Of a DNA stretch of 64,000 nt, positions 21,323 through 35,800 are shown one piece after another. This DNA comes from Anthopleura xanthogrammica. Taxonomy: Eukaryota > Cnidaria > Anthozoa > Actiniaria > Actiniidae. Where the stretch lies: the NCBI GenBank assembly GCA_964019055.1, contig OZ025220.1:6530620-6594619 (forward strand), read 5' to 3'. Under the pieces are notes generated by a model. That model was not told the DNA's origin. It saw only the letters and a program-made list of their open reading frames with translations, and did not search any database. The number at the start of each line of letters is the position of its first letter. Positions within the stretch are counted from its first letter, which is position 1. Both the position numbers and the translations under genes were made by a program.

Positions 21323-24300
21323 ATGGCAGAGACGAACCTTGAACCAGGTAAGAAAAAAATAACATACAACTGATTTTTGAAACTGTTACTCCCTTATTAA
21401 AACCCTCATGTAATCAATAAACCTTGCACTGTACTGCTTTGCCCTGGAGGTTGATACTTCAGGCAAGAAAAGTTCATCATTTGAGATAAAAAAGCTTTTG
21501 AATCTTGTTAAGCAAAGTGCAAGAAAACGTAAGCTTGCTCGAAGTGTATCAACGTATTTTTATTTTACTTTCGCAGAAAGAGGAACAACTTCGTATAAAG
21601 TCTCCGATAAACCAAAAGCTAAACCTGCTCCCATAGATGTAAGTATACTCCGTTTTCTTCTAAAAAATCTCACTTCCAAATGTCTAATATGATTTCTTTC
21701 GTCGATTTGATAAAGCAAGTGGTCAACAGACCCTAAAAAAACTAGTCGAAATACTCGAGAAATCTTCATGAGAAAATTGATTTATCACACGGTATCCAAT
21801 ATTTTATCCTTTTAATGAATATTCTCCAGCAATACCGTTATTCTATTGAAAGAATTAGCGCATAAACAATTCTAAAACCCTAGTGTGTGGGATGCTCTCG
21901 GTAAAATTTGATCTCGATCGCCACCATGTTTATCTTGGAGCATATTTCCTTCAGTCTAGAAATTTTATTGATTGTTATTTTTTGTGGTTTTTAAGCGATT
22001 TTTAAACGCCATAACTTTTTTCTGGATTCTTTGTTAATTATTTAAAATGAGTAGCAAGGATTTTTTTGCTTGATTTGATTTATTAAAGATTTGACATATT
22101 TTTTTTGTTTGGTACAATTGTGTGCACATTTGGATACCTTCATGTCATTCGTATTATATCAGACATCTTTATAATCTACAATCATTGAGAATGATGTTGC
22201 CGGAATGATGACTCGAACATGTTTCAAAAAAATTGTGTGCCATTTCATCCTTGCCATTGCTGTCCTGGCAAGAATGACAGTTGGTACTTTTACTGTAGTT
22301 TCTTCGCATAGGTCCTAAAGAGTACTAATTAAGACAAGGTAGATGGCACATGCCTAAAAAAAATGATTTAAAAAGTTGATTGTGTCATCTACCAGGTGTT
22401 GCTGTCCTTGATGCTTGATGATTTTTGTAATAATTTATTTTCTATAAAAAGAATATTCAAAAAAAACCATCAGTTCTGTGAGAGTGAATCGACCTTTTTC
22501 TAATTTGTAAAATACCCCTGTGTTAATTGACTACAAATTCATTTATGCAGGGTTAGCCTCATTTCAATATCAAAACATTACAAATCACAAAATACAATCA
22601 CAAAAACCGATGATAAAGTAAAGCCCCTTTTACACACAGTCTTTTTTCGTGCAACTTGAGCTACTCTACGTGCACAAAAGTTCAAGTTGCACGAGCATTT
22701 TTTTAGCATGTAACACCCCTTGTGCAACTTATTTTTCAAACATAAAAGTTGCAAAATAAGTTGATTTGGTTTCTACTTTCTCGACAAATCTCCGAAAGTT
22801 GCAGAGACAAAAATATGTGTGACATGCTCCTGTGCAACTTGAACGTCATTGTGTGCAGCTCAAGTTGCATTAAAAAACTATGCGTAACAGCAGCTTAAAG
22901 AATGCTCAAACACTTTGAAATTCTATGGACCTTCACTGGAACACATGAATATTGTACGAAAAATCGAGGCTAACCGGGTGCAAATGAATCAGTAGTCAAG
23001 GAAACAGCAGTATTTTACGAATTTGAAAAGGGTGTACAGTATTATAAATATGTAAAGCCTTTTTATAAAAACATTTTAAAGTATTCACGTTAATAGCATA
23101 GCTGCTATTATTACAATGCCAGGTAGCAGGGCTCAAAATAACGGCTGGTCAACGGTCAATGTCTGGCCAAATTTGGTACTTGACTGGTCAAATACGGTAT
23201 TGAACGGACATGTTGACTGGTCATATTTGAAAAATAAAATAAAATACCATATGCTTGACATCTTGACTGGCGTATAACTGCCTGTTATTTTGAGCCCTGG
23301 GTAGGAGAATTAATTTAAGAAAATTGTTCAATTTTCTGTTAGTCTGTTGTCTTACTTTTTCAAAGTGACTCACAGCTTCTATTAACCCAAGTAGTTAGGT
23401 GGTATTGGTGATTGCTTTTTTCTACTTCTTGTATATATTCAAAGGTTCAAAGGTTTTTATTTTGCCACACTCAAAAAAACAAAGAATTACAAAAAATAGA
23501 AATAAGAATGAAGTGGAAAGGTGCAGGAGGTACAACCCAAGAGGGGTTAATTAAGAAAGATCCTGCACCAATGTACACAATGTTAAAGAAATAGTAAATG
23601 GCGGATTGTTTTACTGACAATTAAATAGGAAAATTAAAATCAAGCATTTTCAAGAAGAAAACAGTCTAAAGTAACATAGTCAGAGCTCTTCACTTTAACG
23701 TCCGCCATCTTTCAAACATAAGAGCAACGTGATGTTAATGATGTTAAATTCCAGAAAATATCTGTGTGGATGGATTTGTGGGGAAGGCTAGAATGATATG
23801 GGAAAATAATATGTCCAGACAAGATCAACCAATTATCTCTTCTTTTGTCTTAGTTAGTATTGTTGTACACATCTACTGTATAGTTAACAGTCAAAACGAC
23901 TCAAGCGTAAGTACCCCTCTAGAATTCATTACTGATTTTATTATATTATTTGAATATTGAGTTCATTATTCAACCTGAATTGTTACAGAATACTCCAAAC
24001 TTCAAAGTAAATAATCTTCTCGAGTTTTGATTGGATTCTTCAACAATAGGGCTGCGTGGCAGTGACGTCAAACTCAGACAAACAAACCCAATTTCCCATC
24101 TCAAGTCCAATTTCTGCTGTTTGGTTTTTAGTGACAACTTTTTTTGAAAAGCAGTGCTTTGTAATAAAAGATAAATAAATAAAATGTTTCTCTGTTTTCG
24201 ATTCAGTCTAATATTACGCTTGTCTGAGTCATGCATTTATTAAGCGAGCTATTTTAGAAATAGCCATGCAGTCCTATTGAAACCTGAGAAAGAAAAACTC

Positions 24301-27300
24301 ATCAGAAAGGCCACTATGAAGTTTACTTGGTGGTCCTCATAGAATTTTAGCTGTGAATTAAATGTAAAGTTTGGAGTCTTCCAATATATTAATAAATTTC
24401 ATACTCAAAGTGAATAATCAACTCAATATTCAAATAATTCAATCATTAATGGAGCCTAGAGGGTAGTACGCTTGAGCTGTTTTGACTGTAAATAGAGCTG
24501 GGTTTTTCGTATGAATAGGGAACAACACAGTAAATTTGTATGGAACATCAGGATGCTCAAAATAGCATGGAAAGATTGACAAGTAATCAGTATTTGTTCA
24601 GGAAAAATTTCTTTTTCGTAAATCTCAAATTTATGGTATAAAACGAAACATTAAATAAATGGAAAAGGGTTACAATTAGAACCGTTTACAATTAGAGCCA
24701 CATACTGTACCATATCTTACTGTACCATATCTTAATTACTGTGGCTGTACTACGCATTGTAGTTGGATGAATTATTGTCAGATAATTGCACTTCAATCTT
24801 GCAGCATGTCATACTGTGTAGTACATCAGGCATTTCATTAACATTCCAATGCCTGTGGTGCTTGAATTCATGCTTGTATAGATCTCCAGCAAAATCCTGG
24901 TTAATGCTGAAGTTCTATTTCAATTTCTAGGTATCTGCAGCACAAGCCATGGCAGGAAGTTATGAAAAAACAGACAAGATGAAAGTGACTACTCCAAGGT
25001 CCAAACTAGGCCACAGAAGAGTTGATGAGAAGGGAGAAACCACCTACAAGAAGGTATGTGTCAGCAGTAGTGGATCCACAGGGAGGGTCAGAAGGGTCTG
25101 GAACCCTATAGTTTCAAACGTCATTTTATTGAAATACAAAGCACCTACCTAAATGCAACAGGAGCATAAGATTTAAATCTAAAGTCACTAAATTTATGTG
25201 AAGGTGTTCCTTTTGTTCCCTCGCTGAGAAATAATAAAATTATAAGTTATTAATAATAGTTAATACATTCAATAATAACATTCCTGACTACCAAAAATAT
25301 AGTTTTTTTGTGTGTCAGTTTTTTTTGGTGTCAGTAGTAGCTGTTAGGGAGGTATTTAGTCATTAAATTCACCTGCAAGTCGTATTAGCCGGGTGTCCGT
25401 ATTAAGTGGGCTTTCAAAATATACGTCACAAACATGTGTTTTATTGATACATTACGATAAATAAAGTACACGATGTTGGACAAACATGTTCAAAGAGGAA
25501 GAAGCCAATAAGCACTGATTGCAATAAAGCATCAACATCTAAAAAGTGATTTTGATTTCAAGATACAAAGCATTGTAAAACTTGTTTGTTTGCTATCCAG
25601 AGCCTTCCCTAAGAGACCTTGGGCTAGAGTGTTTTTGAGTGTGTGGTAAACTTACGTTCTCAAGTATTTTTACACTTTTGTGTTTTACATATTACTCCAA
25701 CTACCAGAAAATTCAATTAGTTTTTAGATGTGCTTCTCATTGGATAACGTTAAATTATATAAAAAGACACCCTGACAGCTGTCCATACTATAAATTTTCC
25801 GATAATAGCCCCCTCAGCATCCCATAATGTCTTACTTAAAACAATCGAATTCAAGATGGCAGCCGTATCAGTAAAAAGGTCTATTCAAACCAATTACAGA
25901 ACGTTTGTCAAAATCAAAAAAAGTTCTGTACGCCAGCTGCTTTAAAAAACAATAGGGAGACAATTTAAATGAGTAGAGATGCTTAATGACTGGACTTAAA
26001 TGTCTGAAAATGTTTTTTAAGACATCTTAATTGAATTACTGCTTCTGGCATGGCACTGAAATGACATTAAAATAAAATGATGTTGTGAGCGCTATGCAGG
26101 GCTCGAAATAGGGGCCTGCCAATGGCCAAAATGCAGGTCAAGTTTTACCACTGTCAGGCTAAACAAAATTTTGAACTGCCAAATGAAAAATAAATTGGCA
26201 GGGGAATTTTGCTCCAATATTATTTATCCTGCCGAAAATAAGAAACTGTCGGGCCATTTATCTTTTCTATTTCGAGCCCTGCTATGGTGTAGAATATACG
26301 CCTATTTCACTTAACGTTGATAACGGGAGATCTGAAATGGTTGATCTGAGACCTATAGGAATCGTGGGAGGCTGAAAGCTCATCTCATAAATATTGCAAA
26401 TACATATATGCAATCACGCTTGAATGGTATTGAATTGCTTATTTGTGTCACTTATCGTATTAATTCACGAAAATTCATATTGACACCCACCAATTCCAAT
26501 TTGGTCTCAGATCGACCATTCCAGATCTCCCGTTATCAACGTTAACTGAAATAGGTGTATGCATTAATGATCATTGTGGCCTTAATTATTTATTAATTTA
26601 TGGATAATAACTTGTATAATTGTACCTTTTTTAAATATTGATGTATACTTTTGATCTTCCAGACTCCTTCGTCAGCGTTGATGTCTGCCATTCAGCTAGG
26701 CATTGGATTTACGGTAAGTTAATATTTCTTTATTTACACCTAATTGCAAGAATGTTGGCAAATAAAGAATATATAGGATATTACATGGGTGCACGGAGTT
26801 ACAAACTTTATCTTTGAGTGTTGAGAAGATCTCTCACGAGTGAGTGCAGTGAATGAGTGAGAGATTTTCAACACAAGAAGATAAAATTCATATCTCCATG
26901 CGCCCATGTAATATTCTGTTTATTATATCATTATCAATGAAAAAGAAAAGAAAGCTTTTTTTTTTAATCATGTAATAAATATTTTTTTATTTTGATTCTA
27001 AAGCCCCATCGATTGATGAGAATATAACTGTTTTAGTAGATAATCTCAAAAATATAAAGGGCCACTTGTTTATTAGTTTTTAACTATTCCGTTTCACCCT
27101 CTTTAAATAAAGAGTTTATTATTCTAATTATTAATATTATTATAAAAATGTCAGTTATTGCAAGAATGTCAATTATATGACAATGTTCTTGCAATTTGGT
27201 GTACTGTATTTACAGTTACCATAATATTATGCTGGATGAGCACTAGTAAGAGTAAATATCTAGTAATGCAGAGTGTGTACATCCTGTGATAAATTTCATA

Positions 27301-30300
27301 TGAGCGGCTGTTCTCAAGCCATTTTAAAGCCCATGCAGATTGGATGCGAATATTGTCAGTATGTTATAATTATCAAATGACTAAAAGTAGATGTTCAATT
27401 CATGATTTGTCATTTTAAATTTAATGGTCTTTGTTCTTCTGGGCTAAAATTTGACAAGGCCAAAAGCCCTATAGCATATAGGCTGGCCGCTGATTGGTTG
27501 AAAGTTAATTTCTCTTGTTTTTCCTGAGTTTTGATTGGTTGGGAGAAACTATCCAATTACTGAGTAATTGGACAGTTTCAGTTTTCTCAAGAAAAATGTG
27601 TATGAAGATGATTCCAATTAATTTAGAATAGCAGATGTTATGTAATACATATAATTAATTATTTATTTATTAATTATTAATTACATACATGTAATAAATT
27701 ATGTATCAAGGTTGGGAGACTATCCGCTAAACAAGAACGTGATGTACTTATGCAAGACTTTGCTGAAATAGAAACTGTTTGGTTTCCAAGGTAAAGTATT
27801 GTGTATCACGCATGTATTACTTGCTCATTTCAAAACTTTCAGTTTGTAACATAAAAACATAATTTATAAATTATAGAGTCAACTGTATTATAGAGTGCAA
27901 ATAATATAACCGTGAAATAGTTAGCTAGCTAACTAATGACTAATTATGTCCTAAGTTCTGCCTAAATTTGATTAGTGGAGAAATAAGCGAGCCGTGACGG
28001 GTCTTGCACGTGCAAGCATGTTTAATTAGTCAAATGATCACCGCTACGCTGCGGTTTTGTAATGCGTAATAAAAAAAACAACCGTGATAATTTGAACAAA
28101 CTTTTATTCCACATTAATCTATCAGTATTACAATTCAAATAGTTGTATCTGCGTCTTGATTTATTGACCTGTGTCTTCATTTTTAACTCATTAAACGTCA
28201 GAAACACATTCTTTTGTGCACTGAGTCGTTGATCTAGAAAAAGCCTGTGCTCCTATCATGCCTCGCTGATTTCCTATGTCTTGCCTAACTAAGCACTAAC
28301 TATCTCCTATTTCTTGCTATCTATTTCACGGTTATATTATTTGCACTCTAATATTATAGTCAAACTAAGAAAACTGTGAACACCTATTATGTCCCAGTGC
28401 TCAAAATAACGGCCGGTCAACGGTCAATGTCTGGCCAAATTTAGTACTGGACCGGTCAAATATGGTTTTGAAAGGACATATTAGATACTGGACTGGTCAT
28501 ATTTGAAGAAAAAAAAACATAAAATATTATATGCCGGACAACTTGACCGGCGTATGACTGGCCGTTATTTTGAGCCCTGTGACTGGAAAGTTTAACTGTT
28601 TAACTACAGCACGATCGTGCCAAAGTTATTGCAGTTTACTGCGATCCTCAATATTCTGTGAACTGGGACATTTCAATGGCTTGTTATGATACAAAGTTTT
28701 TCGCTTCCGTTTATCAAAAATAATCAGTTGGTACATTTTGTATTTTTGATTGGCGGCAGTGAAAAAAACCGATCATTGGTTAATAGTTGTGCATAAGAAG
28801 ACACATGAATATACAACGCAAACAAAGAAATGATTCCCTAGGGATCTGAATTGGGAAGACATTATGCCCATGCAAATTAAATAGGTCTATCAAAAACATA
28901 CCATTGATAAAACTGCCACGACTTACTATGTACTTATTGACTGAGTTAAGGACCGAGAGCCAAATATTTTCCCGTTCGGACCGACCTTAACTCAGTCAAT
29001 AAGCATTTTATCATATGACCACATATAAAAAATCGATTTCAAAGCGTTTTTAATAAATGCGAATCAAAATGCGTAGTTTTTACATGATTGACGGCAGCGA
29101 GTCTGAACAGCGAGTCCGAACGGGAAATTATTACACTTTTCGGAAAAGCGTACTTTTTTTGCTGACGACATTTTCCCCAAAGGTTTTTTTTAGAATCACG
29201 CGTACAGTGAAATACGGTCATATGATAATTACACTTACTTACTTACACATTACACTCAAGACATCAATAACATCAGGCAAAATGACTTGACTTTTGCTTG
29301 AATCGACTGCAGGCAATTCGACTTGCAGGTAATAGATACAATATGAGTGGCCGTGTTGTATCAGATATACAACCACGAGCCGAAGGCAAGTGATTGTATA
29401 TCTGATACAACACGGACACTCATATTGTATATTACTTATGAAACGTCTAGGTGTATACATTCATGTTCTACTAAAATTTTAAAGATAAAATTGAATTTGG
29501 CTGAGAAAATTGGAGTTAAAGTTTATGCAAATCAGGACGATTTTGTATCACATATACAACCTCCTCCACGGACAGTGATTTCTATTGTGTTTTCCTCATT
29601 AATTATTCATGAGTTTTATAAGTGAATTTAATGACTAAGTACCTTCTGTTCCTAACAGCTACTACTGACACCAAAAAACTATATTTTTGGTAGTCAGGAA
29701 TGTTATTATTGAGTGTATTAACTATTATTAATAACTTATTATTATTATTATTTCTCAGCGAGGGAACAAAAGGAACACCTTCACATAAATTTAGTGACTT
29801 TAGATTTAAATCTTATGCTCCTGTTGCTTTTAGGTAAGTGCTTTAGATAAGTCATCTCTCGTCTTGCAGACACCCACAATATTATGTACCCCTCGTTATT
29901 ACATACTATCAATATGTTGCTTTCTTACGACCCATGAAGCAAGGGATTTCAATAATATTTGAAGTAGACAGTTTAAGGGTTTTTCTGGGTTCTCCTGTTT
30001 TTCCTCCCTCCTCAAAAATCAACTTCTAAATTTCAATTTGAATACAGTGGAGGAAGAGCCACTCTGTGGAATCCACTGTTAATTTTCATTTATTTATTAT
30101 TTATTATAATTATTTTTAACAAGTATTGTATTAATTTTTATGCTATACTGTAACTAGAGTCAATAGCATTTTCCACAGATGACTTCACGATGATGCATTA
30201 TCGGATTGAAATGCGGACAAGCCGAGCCCAAAAGACATGCTAATATGCTGCAACAATGTTTTCTTGTCTTGTTGTTTCTAATTCATGAATAACTATGTTT

Positions 30301-31402
30301 TTTCGACTGATATTGATCTTTTTTCCCCCTGTAAACTAAGCCTTTTTTTACAATGTTTGTCCACATTTTGATCCCACAATGCTTTGCAATATCTATCTTT
30401 AGTAACCGTGAAAAATGCTATTGTATATCATTCTTATATGATCAGTATACCACACTGTTTGATATAAATTATTTTGGTAATGTTATTCAGGTCATTGGTA
30501 ATTAACCAATCTCTGGTTTGAGGAAAAAACTGGGTTGAGTTTGCATTTCAGTGCATTGTGGGACTGTTTTAGGGACATTATAACCCAGATGGCATCAATG
30601 CTATCCCTCAAACAGTCCCACAATGCACTGCAATGTCAATTTGTCCCATTTTTTCAATAACATCAGAACGGCTTATAAAGTATTTCATCCCCTCATGAAT
30701 TCATTTCTTTTTTTTTCCAGATTCTTTAGAGACCTTTTTAGCATGAAACCTGATGATTTTATGGTAAGGAAAAAAATACTTCAAGAGGTCTTTTTTTTTA
30801 AACCTTACCACTCTAAGGTGGACGGAAGGCTTACAGGTCTATGACCCAATAGACCTCATCGGCTTGGGTGTAATATTGTCCCATTTCAGACCACGTGTCA
30901 TTCCCCAGAGTATCATTTCATTGTTTAACGGTTGCGCATGAGAAGATACATGAATATGGATACAACTCAAACAAAGAATCTTATTCTCAAGAGAATGACT
31001 TGTGGTCTGAAATGGGACAACATTACCCCCAAGCCGATGAGGTCTATTAAAAGGCAACCAATATAATACAGTGTAGATCAAATTATAATTTATCTGCTTT
31101 TTGTTTTGGAACCGGAAGTCGTTTATTCAATCAATTGACGACACACTTAAGAGTTCTCTAGCTTTAGCATGCACATATTCTATACAATGATGTTTATAGG
31201 TTGATGTATTTATTTTCAGATGTCGCTGTGTAATGAGGCCTTGTTAGAGCTGTCTAATCCAGGAGCAAGTGGTTCTCTCTTTTATGTGACGGGAGACAAT
31301 CAATTTATAATTAAAACTGTTGATCATAAAGAAGCTGATTTCTTGCAAAAACTGCTGCCAGGATATTATCTGGTAAGACATTCTAGCTGTTTCCTGCCTT
31401 CC

Positions 31403-31438
<36 letters not shown>

Positions 31439-32798
31439 CCGTCTACCTGTCCATCTGTCTATCTGTCTGTTAATCCTGTCTGTCTGCCTGTCCATCTGTC
31501 TGTACTGTCTGTCTGTCCATCTGTCCCTCTTACTTCAAAACTTACTGAATCACCTGTCTGTCTGTCTCTTTTAATGTTTGTGTTTTTCTTTCGGATCATC
31601 ACAGCGCCAAATTGACTCCATTCCTTACAGTCTCAGCATGTCTGGCCGTTTGTCTGTCTGTCTTCATGTCTGATTAAAAAGAAAATGTAATGTTTATTCA
31701 GTATCAGACTATCAAAAATGTTTGCACACAACAGCTAGTATTCCTATGTTTTGTTTCAGAATCTTAACCAAAATAAGAAAACTCTACTGCCCAAGTATTT
31801 TGGACTATTTTGTTATCAGGTGAGTAAATCATGATGACTTGGTGCTCAAACTTGATATTTCAACATGTCTCCATTCATGTTACATGCTTTGAATGCAAGT
31901 ATACTGCAAAGTTTAAATGACATTCTTCAAATACTCAGAAATATACTGAAATCTATATTGAAGGAAATTGTGAGTTGAGAATATGACGTCATCAAATTCC
32001 AAATTAGCATAAACTTGAAACTTGAATATCTGGTGAACTAAAAATGCTAACAAGAAATGGTAAAAGCCACTTTTCTTCTTTTATAAAGTACTTTAACATG
32101 TTTTAAAATAGAAAGGAACAAGGGTGTTAATTAAATGTTATAATTTTTTCTTTTTCTCCAGTGTGGAGGAAAAAATATCAGATTGGTTATAATGAATAAT
32201 CTGCTACCAACAGTATATAAATTCCACTGGAAATATGACTTAAAGGTAATGAATTCATTGAAGTTATTAAATTTTGAAAAGTTGTGTAGTATTAGCCATT
32301 CCAAGTTTGAGGAAAAAACAGGGTTGATGTGACATTGCAGTGGATGGTGAGACTGTTTTAGGGGCCATATTTCCAAGATGGCATCTTTTTTATCCCCCCC
32401 CCCCCCCCCCCCCCAACTGAAATGATACTTTAGGGAATGGCACTGACATGAATTAAAGTGGGAAAACAACTTTACATTCAAGCTAGGAAGACATTGCAGG
32501 CAATAAAATAGTCTCTAAAAGTGCATTTTTTAAATTATGATTCACTGATTCTAGGGTTCATCATACAAACGAAGGGCATCCAAAGCTGAAAGAGCTAAAG
32601 CAACTCCTACACTGAAAGACTTGGACTTTCTCTCGGACCATCCAGAGGTCAGTGCCTCACATTACTGTGCTGTTGTTGCTGCTGCGGTAGTGGTTGATGG
32701 TCTTGATATCATTGTTTTAAGGTTGTTGCTTGTTATGGCTGCTGCTTCTACTGCTGTTGCTGCTTTTGCTGTTGTTGCTACTGTTATTGCTGCTGCTA

Positions 32799-32831
<33 letters not shown>

Positions 32832-35800
32832 TTGTTGCTGCTGTTTCTGCTGCTGCAACTGTTGCTGATGCTGTTCCTGCTGCTGTTTTTGCTGCTACTG
32901 TTGCTGCTGCTGCTGCTGCTGTTATTGTTGCTGCTACTGTTGCTGCTGTTGGAAGTCTTAATTGTTTTTTTTTCCGGCTCTGTCCAGCATCTCATCTCAT
33001 GTTCATCTTTCATCATTAGGGTATATTTCTGGAATCTGATACTTATAATTCATTAGTGAAAACAATCCAGAGAGACTGTAGGGTATGTATCAACTCCATT
33101 TAGATTTACCATCTGTCCATCCTCCCATTCTTTCATCCATCCATCCTATCCATCCCATCCATCCATCCCATCCATCCATCCCATCCATCCATCCCATCCA
33201 TCCATCCCATCCATCCATCCCATCCATCCATCCCAACTTATTCCACCCCATTCATCTATCCCACCCATTCATCCATCCATCCCATCGATCCATCCCATCC
33301 ATCAATCCATCCGATTCATTCATCCATCCCTCCATCCACCCCACCACATTCATTAATCCATTCCATTCTATTCATTCATCCATATTTAAATCCACTCATC
33401 CATCCACCAACCATCCATTCATCACATCCATCTATCTGCCCTTTCATTTACCTCTATCCACCCACCCCATTCATTAATCCATTCCATTCTATTCATTCAT
33501 CCATATTTAAATCCACTCATCCACCAACCATCCATTCATCACATCCATCTATCTGCCCTTTCATTTACCTCTATCCACCCACCCCATTCATTAATCCATT
33601 CCATTCTATTCATTCATCCATATTTAAATCCACTCATCCATCCACCAGCCATCCATTCATCACATCCATCTATCTGCCCTTTCATTTACCTCACATCTCT
33701 CTGTATCATTGAATCCATTTGAAACATTGTCGTTTATCCACCATCGTTTTTCTATTCCCCGTTCCTTGCCTTATCATACTCATATTTCTTCCTCGTCATT
33801 TTGTTCATTCCATCAGGTATTAGAGAGTTTTAAAATCATGGATTACAGTTTATTATTAGCCATTCATAACCTAGATGAAGCGCAGCGAGAAAAACATCAA
33901 GATGGTACATTAACACCATCAGGTCAAATGACGCAGGAAGGACAAACAACAAGCCTTGACTTGGATAACTCCACAAGTAAGTGGATTGGGAACCCTGTGT
34001 TCTCCAATCTAGGATATATAGACCCCTTGCAGTACCTTGGAATGCACTTCAATTTGGAGGAAAAAAACAATAGGTTCCAATTCTCAGCAGATTAAAATTA
34101 TTTTGTGTTGTTCTCCAAATTGTGCTGCTCTGACGTTACGTGCAAGGGGTCTATATATTTTGCTACCATCATTCCCATAAGGGAATATGTTAGGATTACA
34201 TTGTTTTCTCACTGTTTACCACTTCCACTACATTCACTATTCTTAACACTCAACTCACAGGGTTTTTTTGATGGAGAAAGAAAAACCAGAAAATCTGGAA
34301 AAAAAAACCTCAGGAGAGAAATACAAACAAATCACATGTGTACTTTTCCCTTTTCACTAAAAAAAGACTTAGCACATAGTACATGTAATACAACAATGTC
34401 TTGGATAAGATCCAAAGTCTCATTTGCGATACTACGATCAGCTCTACTCTGCCTTAGAGGATCTAGAACAATTAGGAGAACTACAAATATTCAAGAAACA
34501 GACTTTGATTTAGATAGATTTCGTGCTAAAATTTAGGTCCTAGAACTTTTTATATTAGTTTTTTTTTTTTTCCCCATATATATAAGATTTTTATACATTT
34601 TCTATGATTTATGTTATAGTCTTAGGATATATCCTCATGATTTATATATTTCCTTTTAATATTACATGTAAATAGATATTTTTAGTATTAATTCTTTTTT
34701 TTAGATTCTATAAATCATTAGTATCTTTATTATTCTTCAAAATCACTGTTAATATTTTCGTGTCTTTTTTACTATTGTCATTATTGTGAAATAAAGTTTA
34801 CTTTTATTCCTTTAAAAAAAAAAAAAAGCACATAGTAATACTAATAAAAGTCTGTGATTTAAAAAAAAAAAAAAAAACAATTGAGCTTCTTATGGTTATG
34901 TAACCAAGAAATTTGACTGAAGAATAGTTGAAAATATTCAACAATACATGTTGGGTTTGTTGATACAGGTGAGCATAAAGAAGTCGATCAGCTAGAGGCA
35001 CCAGAAAATACAGCCCTACAGCGATCCAAGAGTCTAAAGGGAAGAGAAGGATTTAATACTGTCTGGGAAGCAATTACAGTCAAAGAAACTGGCGAAAGAC
35101 CGTGAGTAGGGATTGGATTTAATTTTATCCAAGTGGGCTCCCTGTGGAAAGAAAAATCACAGGGAACCCAATTTGAGATGTAGCATTTGGATAAACGTTT
35201 TGAGACATACGATAATTTTTCTACTTATGGGAAGCCATTTCAGTGTTACGGCATATCTTCTAGTGTACGTGCTGTAACTCACTACAGCATGTTTCCCACT
35301 CACACGATAGCCATTCTTATGGGAAGCCATTTCAATGTTACGGCATATCGTACCGTGTACGTGCTGTAAGTCATTACAGTATGTTTTCTACCCTTAAAAT
35401 AACAACAAATCCCCAATTTTGCATCAAGACAAGTGTTCTCTAACAGTATTGTCGTTGTTACACGTGTGTTAGGTATGGTGGTATTCCTGCGAGGAACGCT
35501 AAAGGAGAAAGACTGTTGCTGTTCATTGGTGTTATCGATATTCTACAAAGCTATCGACTAAAGAAGAAACTAGAACATGGATGGAAGGCTATTGTTCACG
35601 ATGGGGTGAGATATGTTCTTTATATTATAGACGTTCACGGGCATTTTTAGCGCGCAGCCTGTCCGCGCACGATTTTGTCATCATTGTGATGACGTCAAGA
35701 AAAACGAAAAAAATCTTGCTATATTGTCATCTGCGCATGCGAAAAACAGACGCGCTGGTGTGAATGACTTCAGCGTTTTGTTTGAGTTGAGCTCTGTTTG

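Noticed and set aside
25138..29844. 4.7-kb DNA transposon with 200-bp inverted termini
   Set aside because: The right arm is the true PIP5K exon 6 and exons 4 and 5 lie between the arms, so this is an inverted duplication, not a mobile element.
32621..33056. Ala/Val, poly-Leu and poly-Ser/Asn ORFs
   Set aside because: All are readings of the GCT/GTT repeat in intron 11, entered from exon 11.
34105..34536. 143-codon ORF as one gene or as a PIP5K exon
   Set aside because: Its C-terminal third belongs to the retroposed insert and the N-terminal part to intron and family A MITE; the phase does not fit exon 14.
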